Assembly (NCBI GenBank): GCA_965227095.1
Contig: CBDDFL010000002.1
Span: 620,001-684,000 of the forward strand
Length of the DNA stretch: 64,000 nt
Direction: 5' to 3'
From: JANQMY01 sp965227095
Lineage (GTDB): Bacteria > Pseudomonadota > Alphaproteobacteria > JANQMY01
Made by a program: the position numbers and the translations under genes. Positions 33,374 through 40,204 of this stretch are shown piece by piece; within the stretch, counting starts at the first letter, position 1, and each line of letters opens with the position of its first letter. The notes under the pieces are model-generated. The model ran no database searches, was not told the DNA's origin, and saw only the letters and a program-made list of their open reading frames with translations.

Positions 33374-33814
33374 ATGCGCGCATCTGTGTTCGCGGCAATG
33401 GTGGGAACAGCCCTGTTGCCGGGGATGGCTGGTGCGACCGACACGGTCGAAGTGGACTATATGCTGAATTGTCAGGGATGCCATTTGCCGGACGGCAGCG
33501 GCTTTCCGGAACGCAATGTGCCGTCGCTTACCGATCATATGGCGAAGTTTCTGTGGGTCGATGGTGGGCGCGCCTTTTTGGTTCAGGTGCCCGGTGCCGC
33601 CACGTCGGATTTAACAGACTATCGTTTGGCGAAGGTGCTCAATTGGATGCTCCAGAAGTTTAGCGCCGGTCACATACCGGCGGACTTCGTTCCCTTTAGC
33701 GAAGACGAGGTGGCGGGCTTGCGGGCCACGCCTCTCGTCAACGTGTCCGAGGTGCGGGCCGCCTTAATCGAAAAAATTGACGCGCTGGAAAAAGACAAGG
33801 ACACCGCACCATGA
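33374..33814 (+). CDS. Monohaem cytochrome c of the amine dehydrogenase cluster
   Basis: 146 residues with a signal peptide ending near Gly-Met-Ala-Gly-Ala and one haem site Cys33-Gln-Gly-Cys36-His37. The rest is helical, and no second CxxCH is present. Likely a periplasmic electron acceptor for the TTQ enzyme. It begins seven bases after the light-chain stop and overlaps the next gene by four bases. Confidence 0.85.
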   Translation: MRASVFAAMVGTALLPGMAGATDTVEVDYMLNCQGCHLPDGSGFPERNVPSLTDHMAKFLWVDGGRAFLVQVPGAATSDLTDYRLAKVLNWMLQKFSAGHIPADFVPFSEDEVAGLRATPLVNVSEVRAALIEKIDALEKDKDTAP

Positions 33815-34449
33815 GAAAATCTGTATTTCTAATGGTCGGGGTGGCGCTGCTTGTCATGGGCTCGACGGCACCGCAGGCAGAAGATGAGACGGTGGAAGAA
33901 ACATCATTTGTCTGTTTGGGGTGTCATGGCGAAAACGCCGAGGGTGTACAAGACCTGGGGGCGCCGCGTTTGGCCGGTCAGCATGCTGATTATTTGACCG
34001 AACAGACCATTAATTTTCGCGATGGTAAGCGCGGATATGCCCCTGAAGATGCGCGCGGGTCTGACATGCGGGTGTCTGTTGACGGGCTGTCCGATGACCA
34101 TATTGTTGCGTTGTCGGCCTACTTCGAAAAACTGGAAACGCCATTCGCGGATCCGGTAAATGCCTCAGGCGATATGGCCGCCGGTAAGCAGATCTATGAA
34201 GGCAATTGTGCCTCGTGCCATGGCTATGCGGCAAAGGGGTCCATGGCGGTCTATGCGCCGAACCTCGCCATTCTTAGCCCGTGGTACATCAAAGACCAAA
34301 TGCGCGCTTATCAGAATGGGTGGCGCGGTGGCGATCACAGCACAACACGCGCTAAGTTCATGCGGTCAATCGCCCGGCAAGTGACGACGCCAAAGCAATT
34401 GGATGATTTGGTTGCTTATATCGCGTCCTTGCGGGACGAGCCGTCTTAA
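33811..34449 (+). CDS. Dihaem cytochrome c (c4-like)
   Basis: 212 residues with a signal peptide and two haem sites, Cys35-x-x-Cys38-His39 and Cys133-x-x-Cys136-His137, spaced as in cytochrome c4. At this length and with no peroxidase-type motifs it is not MauG, which is about twice as long. It probably carries electrons from the monohaem protein to an oxidase. ATGA overlap with the preceding gene. Confidence 0.87.
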   Translation: MRKSVFLMVGVALLVMGSTAPQAEDETVEETSFVCLGCHGENAEGVQDLGAPRLAGQHADYLTEQTINFRDGKRGYAPEDARGSDMRVSVDGLSDDHIVALSAYFEKLETPFADPVNASGDMAAGKQIYEGNCASCHGYAAKGSMAVYAPNLAILSPWYIKDQMRAYQNGWRGGDHSTTRAKFMRSIARQVTTPKQLDDLVAYIASLRDEPS

Positions 34450-34450
34450 C

Positions 34451-34912
34451 TTAGCCGGTGGATACCGACAGGGATTGTGCTGTGTCCGCATTCCGCGCGT
34501 CGGCGATGGCGGCGCAGGTGGCGTCAAAGGTCAGCATGACGGAATTGTGGCGCGCCGGAAAATCAGCGACCGGCGCGAGCACGGCAAGATCGGCCCATTT
34601 GCCGCCAGGCGCGTCGCCGCCGTCTTTCAACATGGCCCACATTTGATCCCGCACCTGGTGCAATTCTTCTTCGGTCGCGCCGATCACGTTGCGCGCCATG
34701 ATGGACGAGGCCGCTTGTCCGAGCGCGCAGGCTTTTACGTCGTGACCGAAATCCGTGACCGTTGTGCCGTCGACCTTAATGTCCACGGTCACCTGGCTGC
34801 CACAGGTGCGGCTTGCCTTTGTCGCGGTCGCATCCGGATCGGACAGGCGTTCCAGCCGCGGGATATTTCCGGCGAACCTCAGAATTTTCTTATTGTAGAT
34901 ATCGTTAAGCAT
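34451..34912 (-). CDS. IscU/SufU-like iron-sulfur scaffold protein
   Basis: 153 residues. Conserved Cys37 (Thr-Cys-Gly-Ser), Cys62 (Lys-Ala-Cys-Ala-Leu-Gly) and Cys133 (Ala-Thr-Cys-Ala) match the three cluster-binding cysteines of NifU-N/IscU/SufU proteins. It holds nascent Fe-S clusters in the cytoplasm. It faces the dihaem cytochrome tail-to-tail with one base between them, so it is not part of that operon. No cysteine desulfurase is adjacent. Confidence 0.82.
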   Translation of the reverse strand: MLNDIYNKKILRFAGNIPRLERLSDPDATATKASRTCGSQVTVDIKVDGTTVTDFGHDVKACALGQAASSIMARNVIGATEEELHQVRDQMWAMLKDGGDAPGGKWADLAVLAPVADFPARHNSVMLTFDATCAAIADARNADTAQSLSVSTG

Positions 34913-35006
34913 AGGCCCTATTTACTGCCTCACGCCTATTATACAAGAAGTCTCGGCTCATGAAACCAGCGAGAAAGTGTCCGGGTTTCGTAGGGTTTTG
35001 GCCGCA

Positions 35007-35594
35007 TCAGCCTTTTGGCGCCATAGAGGTGAGGAAGATTTGGGTGATATTTTTGATCTGACGTCTGAACTCTTTGTTCGAGGCGGCTTTCTTTTTGACG
35101 CCGCCAATGGAGGTCATCAACAATTCAACAAAGGCCTTCGGGTTCAAAGATGTGCCGGTGGCTTCCAACGCGCCGGTCGATAGCGCCGCTTTGATGGCAT
35201 CCGCCAGATGGCCGATGAGGCGGTCATTGCCCTTGATCATAATGTCGGACGCGATGCTCAGATTGACGTCGATGAGTTCCGCCCCATGGGGCGATTGGGA
35301 AATCGGCTCATAATAGACGCGTTCATAGGCCAGAATGGCGGCCGTAAAACGCGCATTGAAGGCGCCGTCGCCGGAGAGTTCGGCCGTCGCATCGTCGATT
35401 GCTTGGGTCTGCAGGTCGGCGGCAAGTTCGCGAAACAGGCTTTCCTTATTGTCGAACAAAAGATAGAGCGCCGGACGCGACATGCCCGCGGCCTGCGCAA
35501 TGTCGTTCATGGAGGTGCGCCGATAACCGTATGTCGAAAAGACATCGTAAGCCGCGGCAAACACGGTTTCTTTTTTAGCGTCCTTGGGTGCCAT
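35007..35594 (-). CDS. TetR/AcrR family regulator
   Basis: 195 residues. The DNA-binding part reads Thr-Ser-Met-Asn-Asp-Ile-Ala-Gln-Ala-Ala-Gly-Met-Ser-Arg-Pro-Ala-Leu-Tyr-Leu-Leu-Phe, a canonical TetR helix-turn-helix. A C-terminal ligand domain follows. Two copies of TGACA-N14-TGTCA lie 19-75 bases upstream of its start, so it likely represses itself and perhaps the divergent molybdenum hydroxylase genes. Confidence 0.88.
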   Translation of the reverse strand: MAPKDAKKETVFAAAYDVFSTYGYRRTSMNDIAQAAGMSRPALYLLFDNKESLFRELAADLQTQAIDDATAELSGDGAFNARFTAAILAYERVYYEPISQSPHGAELIDVNLSIASDIMIKGNDRLIGHLADAIKAALSTGALEATGTSLNPKAFVELLMTSIGGVKKKAASNKEFRRQIKNITQIFLTSMAPKG

Positions 35595-35612
35595 AGGCGC
35601 CGTGTAACATAT

Positions 35613-35636
35613 TGACAGATCCAGGGTAAAGTGTCA
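35613..35636. promoter_or_regulatory. Operator copy 1, TGACA-N14-TGTCA
   Basis: TGACA at 35613-35617 and TGTCA at 35632-35636, 14 bases apart. It lies 19 bases upstream of the TetR start codon. An identical arrangement begins 33 bases further on, about three turns of the helix, placing both on one face. Confidence 0.55.
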
Positions 35637-35645
35637 TGACGTACC

Positions 35646-35669
35646 TGACAAATTATACGAATAATGTCA
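35646..35669. promoter_or_regulatory. Operator copy 2, TGACA-N14-TGTCA
   Basis: TGACA at 35646-35650 and TGTCA at 35665-35669, again with a 14-base spacer. A further lone TGTCA half-site is at 35686-35690. Confidence 0.55.
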
Positions 35670-35831
35670 GAAAGTCTGGATTTTGTGTCAGGTGATCAAT
35701 GGATGCGCGCGCCGGCCGGTGCCGGTCGGTGGGGCCATTACTCCACCGCCTGACGGCGGGAGGGTATTCGGTCCACCATTGAACAGGCGAGATTATTTGG
35801 ATTAAGCTCTTAAGTGGCTTTGGCGCGTCAT

Positions 35832-35856
35832 GAAAGCGTTACAGATAAACGCTTTC
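35832..35856. promoter_or_regulatory. 9-bp perfect inverted repeat upstream of iorA
   Basis: GAAAGCGTT (35832-35840) and AACGCTTTC (35848-35856) form a perfect stem with a 7-base loop, 105 bases before iorA. It may be an operator or an RNA hairpin. Confidence 0.4.
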
Positions 35857-35960
35857 GTTAGTTGCAAACCGCTGCCAAGGCATTGGGGATTATCGGAAGA
35901 CGCGAGGGGGCGTGTTCATAGACACGGCCACAACCCGAACTGGGAATGAGGAGATCACAC

Positions 35961-36413
35961 ATGGCTTTCACCCTGAACGTGAATGGCGAAACGCACACGG
36001 TTGATGTGGAGCCGGACACACCGCTGCTGTGGGTCCTGCGGGATGAGTTTGGCCTTAAAGGCACAAAATATGGCTGCGGGATTGCCGCGTGCGGAGCCTG
36101 CACGGTGCATTTGGATGGCCAAGCCGAACGAACCTGCGTGCTGCCCGTTGAAGCCGCCGTCGGATACGAAATCACCACCATTGAAGGTTTAGCAAGCGGC
36201 GGCCAATTGACTCCGGTGCAAGAAACTTGGATCAAAAATCAGGTGCCGCAATGTGGCTATTGCCAGTCCGGCATGATCATGGCGGTGTCGGCCCTGCTGG
36301 CCGAAAACCCCAATCCCACGGATCAGGACATCAATGACACCATCACCAATGTGTGCCGTTGTGGAACTTATCAGCGTGTTCGCGACTCCATCCATGAATT
36401 GAGTGACGCGTAA
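35961..36413 (+). CDS. iorA: Isoquinoline 1-oxidoreductase-type [2Fe-2S] subunit
   Basis: 150 residues. The plant-type cluster cysteines are Cys39, Cys44, Cys47 and Cys59; the second cluster uses Cys98, Cys101, Cys132 and Cys134 in the usual Cys-Gly-Tyr-Cys-Gln-Ser-Gly and Cys-Arg-Cys-Gly motifs. Small subunit of a molybdenum hydroxylase lacking a FAD subunit, so electrons probably go to a cytochrome or cupredoxin. GAGGAG before the ATG sets the start. Followed after 88 bases by the large subunit. Confidence 0.88.
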   Translation: MAFTLNVNGETHTVDVEPDTPLLWVLRDEFGLKGTKYGCGIAACGACTVHLDGQAERTCVLPVEAAVGYEITTIEGLASGGQLTPVQETWIKNQVPQCGYCQSGMIMAVSALLAENPNPTDQDINDTITNVCRCGTYQRVRDSIHELSDA

Positions 36414-36501
36414 CGCACGCCCCCCACCTTGGTATAGGTCCGACGATCCGCGGCAACCGCGACAACAGATGAAGCGCTCAGCGCATTGAGGAGACACCCC
36501 C

Positions 36502-38751
36502 ATGGCTTCTATTGGAAAAATCACCCGCCGTACCCTTTTGGCGACAGGCGCGCTTGCGGGTGGCGGCTTGATCATTGGTCTGACCATGTCCCCCAACCGG
36601 CTAAAGATCGCATCGGACAGCGTGTTGGATGAAGGTGAAGTCAATCTCAACACCTGGGTGAAAATCGCACCGGACAGCAAGGTCACCTTGATCACCCCCC
36701 ATTCAGAAATGGGCCAAGGGGCGAACACCGCCCTTGCCATGATGCTGGCGGAAGAAATGGATGCCGATTGGGATTTGGTGGATTTCGAGTACGCGCCCGC
36801 CCTGCCGGAATATGCCAATACAGGCATGGGCACCGGCTATTTGCTAGGGGATACGGAGATTCCAGCCTGGGTGAGGCCGCTGGTCGATTACACTTTCTTC
36901 CAAATCGCGAAGTCGATGGATCTGCAGATTACCGGTGGCAGTAGCTCCATTCAGCATACAGGTGAAGTGGGCATTCGACGCGCTGGTGCCGCGGCACGTG
37001 ACATGATCGTGCGGGCTGCGGCCGCCCGCTGGGGCGTGGACCCGGCCGAGATCACTGTGTCGGACAGCATCGTGTCCAGCGGTAGCAACTCAGCTCGATT
37101 TGGCGAATTGGCAACAGATGCAGCCAAGTTTGACCCGCCACAAAGTCCGACATTGAAAGACCGCTCCCAATTTAAGCTGATTGGCACGTCGCAACCGCGC
37201 CGGGATATTCCGCCAAAGGTCGACGGAACGGCGGTTTTCGGCATCGATGTCGAGCTGCCTGGCATGGTGTACGCAGCGATTAAACAGTCACCCGTATTCG
37301 GCGGTACGGTGAAATCCTTCGACGACGCCTCTGTGTCCAGCAGGCCTGGGGTGATCAAAGTGGTGGATCTTGGCAACGCGGTTGCTGTGGTGGCGGACAA
37401 ATACTGGCGCGCAAAAACAGCGCTCGACGCGCTGGCCGTCGACTTCGATGACGGGGCGAATGCCGGCGTGACCTCGGACTCGATTTTTGCTTCCTATGCG
37501 GATGAATTGACCGTCAATGACGGCAGGTCCCACTTCGAAACAGGCGATGCCGATGGCGTCATTGCCGATGCAGCGGATGTGATCGAATCTGACTATCAAG
37601 TCCCGTTCCTGGCGCATTCCTGTATGGAACCGATGAACTGCACGGCCTGGGTCAAAGAAGAGACCGTGGAGATTTGGACCGGGGCGCAAAACCCTTTGGC
37701 GGCCCGCACCTTTGCTGCTGACGCGGTCGGCGTTGATCCGGACACGGTGACGGTACATAACCAATTCTTAGGGGGCGGGTTTGGCCGGCGGTCCCGCGAG
37801 GATTTCGTGAAACAAGCGGCCAAAATTTCGAAAGACGTGGGCAAACCGGTTAAACTGGTGTGGAGCCGCGAAGAAGACACCCAGCACGATTACTACCGTC
37901 CGGCTGTGACGAACACGTTCAAAGCCGTGCTGGGCGATGATGGCTTGCCGGTGGCGTGGTCGAACCATTACATCAATGTGGGGCAGGACGAACCGTCAAA
38001 CGCCCCGAATATTCAGTATGGGATTGAAAATCAATCGATCCGCAGCGTCGGCATGGAACAGCCCATCCCATTGGGGCCTTGGCGCAGTGTTGGGCACACC
38101 CAACACAGCTTCTTCAACGAAAGCTTTGTGGACGAACTTGCGCATGCGGCCGGCAAAGACCCCTATGATTATCGGCGGGCGCTTTTTGCCGATGCACCGC
38201 GTCACAGGAAAGTGTTGGACACGGCGGCCGAAAAAGCGGGCTGGGGCACACCCTTGCCGGACGGGCGGGCTCGGGGTATCGCCATCGAAGAATCCTTTGG
38301 GTCAATCGTTGCCGAAGTGGCAGAGGTGTCCTTGTCGGATGACGGCGAGGTGACGGTACACAAAGTAACCGTCGCCGCGGATGTGGGCACGGCCGTCAAT
38401 CCGGATTCTGTTGAAGCGCAGATGCAAAGCGGTGTCATCTATGGGCTCACCGCCGCGCTTTTCGGCAATATCACCATCGACAATGGCCGTGTGGAACAGA
38501 CCAATTTTAATGATTATGAGATGATCCATTTGGCGGAAGCGCCAGAGATCGACGTGCACCTCATCAATAGCGGGTTTAAGACCGGCGGCGCGGGGGAACC
38601 CGGAACACCCGCCATCGCACCGGCGGTTGCCAATGCATTGTTCGTCTTGTCAGGACAACGTATCCGGTCCTTGCCGATCAAACTGCACGACCTAAAACCA
38701 GTGAACAAAAACCAACAAATGTCGCAGGTCTTTGGTCAGGCAGCGGAATAA
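36502..38751 (+). CDS. iorB: Molybdopterin-binding large subunit (isoquinoline oxidoreductase type)
   Basis: 749 residues. A twin-arginine signal (Thr-Arg-Arg-Thr-Leu-Leu) suggests a periplasmic or membrane-facing enzyme, as in other IorB-type members. Gly-Gly-Gly-Phe-Gly-Arg-Arg near 425 and the C-terminal Gly-Ala-Gly-Glu-Pro-Gly-Thr-Pro with the catalytic Glu are molybdenum-pocket motifs. It hydroxylates an N-heterocycle or aldehyde with water as oxygen source. Named by family; the true substrate is open. Confidence 0.85.
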   Translation: MASIGKITRRTLLATGALAGGGLIIGLTMSPNRLKIASDSVLDEGEVNLNTWVKIAPDSKVTLITPHSEMGQGANTALAMMLAEEMDADWDLVDFEYAPALPEYANTGMGTGYLLGDTEIPAWVRPLVDYTFFQIAKSMDLQITGGSSSIQHTGEVGIRRAGAAARDMIVRAAAARWGVDPAEITVSDSIVSSGSNSARFGELATDAAKFDPPQSPTLKDRSQFKLIGTSQPRRDIPPKVDGTAVFGIDVELPGMVYAAIKQSPVFGGTVKSFDDASVSSRPGVIKVVDLGNAVAVVADKYWRAKTALDALAVDFDDGANAGVTSDSIFASYADELTVNDGRSHFETGDADGVIADAADVIESDYQVPFLAHSCMEPMNCTAWVKEETVEIWTGAQNPLAARTFAADAVGVDPDTVTVHNQFLGGGFGRRSREDFVKQAAKISKDVGKPVKLVWSREEDTQHDYYRPAVTNTFKAVLGDDGLPVAWSNHYINVGQDEPSNAPNIQYGIENQSIRSVGMEQPIPLGPWRSVGHTQHSFFNESFVDELAHAAGKDPYDYRRALFADAPRHRKVLDTAAEKAGWGTPLPDGRARGIAIEESFGSIVAEVAEVSLSDDGEVTVHKVTVAADVGTAVNPDSVEAQMQSGVIYGLTAALFGNITIDNGRVEQTNFNDYEMIHLAEAPEIDVHLINSGFKTGGAGEPGTPAIAPAVANALFVLSGQRIRSLPIKLHDLKPVNKNQQMSQVFGQAAE

Positions 38752-38772
38752 CGCGGCCGCCGGAGGCGGTAT

Positions 38773-39342
38773 TCAATCGAACGCTGTTTGCGCACCGTCC
38801 GGCAAGGGCACCCGGAAACCATTTAAGATGGTCGAAATGGTCATGTAATAACCGGCCAAGGTGAAGAGGTCGAGCAAGCCCTCTTCGCCGACCAATTCCT
38901 TCAGCGTGGCATAGGCCCGGTTGCTGAGCTGGCGGTTGGTCAAAATCTCTTGGGTGGCGTGATACACGGCGGCTTGAATGTCATCGTCAAAGTCAGGGAC
39001 GTCTTGGTCCAGGATCGATTGGATGACGTGTTCCGCCACGCCCACCTCGCGCGCCATTTTCACATGGGCGTACCATTCGAATTCCGCCTCCCATTTCCGA
39101 CCCACGCACAAAATGGCCACCTCTATGGCTTGGCGGGGCAACGTGCTTTTGAATCGCATGGCCGCGCCTAAGTCGAGCATCTTATGGCCGGTATTGGGGT
39201 TGCGCAGAAAGGCGTCGAAGGGGCCGATCAACGATCCGTCAGGCGCAAGGCGGGAGCCCGCGTCCCGGCCATTAATTCTATCGTAGAGGTCACGTTGGTC
39301 GTCGGTCAGCTGGTCAGGGGTGAGTGGGGCCAGGCGGGGCAT
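38773..39342 (-). CDS. Carboxymuconolactone decarboxylase-like protein
   Basis: 189 residues, all helical, with Phe-Glu-Trp-Tyr-Ala-His-Val-Lys-Met-Ala-Arg-Glu-Val-Gly in the middle, which is the CMD/AhpD fold core. No CxxC is present, so it is not an AhpD-type peroxidase partner. Function unassigned; similar proteins occur next to aromatic and xenobiotic degradation genes. The start at 39342 is chosen over one 18 codons upstream because the family begins there. Confidence 0.75.
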   Translation of the reverse strand: MPRLAPLTPDQLTDDQRDLYDRINGRDAGSRLAPDGSLIGPFDAFLRNPNTGHKMLDLGAAMRFKSTLPRQAIEVAILCVGRKWEAEFEWYAHVKMAREVGVAEHVIQSILDQDVPDFDDDIQAAVYHATQEILTNRQLSNRAYATLKELVGEEGLLDLFTLAGYYMTISTILNGFRVPLPDGAQTAFD

Positions 39343-39481
39343 GAGCGTTTCTCTTTCTTTGAATGTGGGCGGGTTGTTATTGTATGTTGCGCGCACCTGC
39401 CAACGTCAATGATAAGACGCTTTTCATCAGCGGCTCAGAGAGCGCCGTTTCGAACGACAAACATAACAACGGATCGGGCTC

Positions 39482-40204
39482 ATGCGCCAAGACCACATGC
39501 CGTATTGGCTGAAGACTGCCCTGCGGCGCTTCGAAAAGGCTTACGCCAAGCATTTCTTGTATCCCCAGTTCGATGCCATCGGCCCGGGGGCGGCGATCAG
39601 CAAGCCGTGGAATGTGGAAGTGGTGGGCGCGAACATCCGCATCGGGCAGCAGGTGCACATTTTGTGCACGTCCGAAGAAAAAACGCGGTTTTGCACCTGG
39701 AAGAACGACAATCATGAAGGCCGTATCGACATCGGCGATTATGTTCTGATCACGCCGGGGGCGCGCATCACGTCACTGGCCCATGTAACCATCGGGTCGA
39801 ACACCATGTTGGCAAGTCACGTCTACATTACCGATGCGGATTGGCACGATACCTACGACCGCACGGTTCAAGGGGTGAAAATGGCCCCGGTGACGTTGGG
39901 CGACAATGTGTGGATTGGCGACGGATCAATCATCTGCAAAGGCGTCACCATCGGCGACAACAGCATCATTGGGGCGCGGTCCGTGGTGGTGGAGGATATC
40001 CCGGCCAATGTGATTGCGGCGGGCAATCCGGCGAAAGTGGTGAAACCGCTGGACCCGGACAAGCCCATGGTCAAACGATCGGACTATTTTGCAAACCCCG
40101 AAAAGCTCGACAAAGAGATCGACGAAATCGATCAGCTCTTGCGCCAGGACAATTCGTTTCTCAAATGGGCGCGTACCAAAATCGCCCCGACCACGGAAGA
40201 TTAG
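39482..40204 (+). CDS. Hexapeptide-repeat acyltransferase
   Basis: 240 residues. From about 35 to 190 there are repeated Ile/Val-Gly-x-x hexads (for example Ile-Gly-Asp-Gly-Ser-Ile, Val-Thr-Ile-Gly-Asp-Asn-Ser), giving a left-handed beta-helix, with His-Asp-Thr-Tyr in the loop typical of the acetyl-CoA site. Acts on a sugar or similar acceptor in the cytoplasm. It overlaps the convergent DUF2339 gene by four bases. Confidence 0.88.
   Translation: MRQDHMPYWLKTALRRFEKAYAKHFLYPQFDAIGPGAAISKPWNVEVVGANIRIGQQVHILCTSEEKTRFCTWKNDNHEGRIDIGDYVLITPGARITSLAHVTIGSNTMLASHVYITDADWHDTYDRTVQGVKMAPVTLGDNVWIGDGSIICKGVTIGDNSIIGARSVVVEDIPANVIAAGNPAKVVKPLDPDKPMVKRSDYFANPEKLDKEIDEIDQLLRQDNSFLKWARTKIAPTTED

Larger units (their letters stand above)
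35595..35960. other. 366-bp divergent intergenic region, TetR / iorAB
   Basis: It contains the two TGACA-N14-TGTCA sites, a GC-rich hairpin around CCGCC/GGCGG near 35750, and a 9-bp stem with GAAAGCGTT and AACGCTTTC (35832-35856). No gene is visible. The promoter for iorA is expected in the right half; I cannot fix its boxes. Confidence 0.6.
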
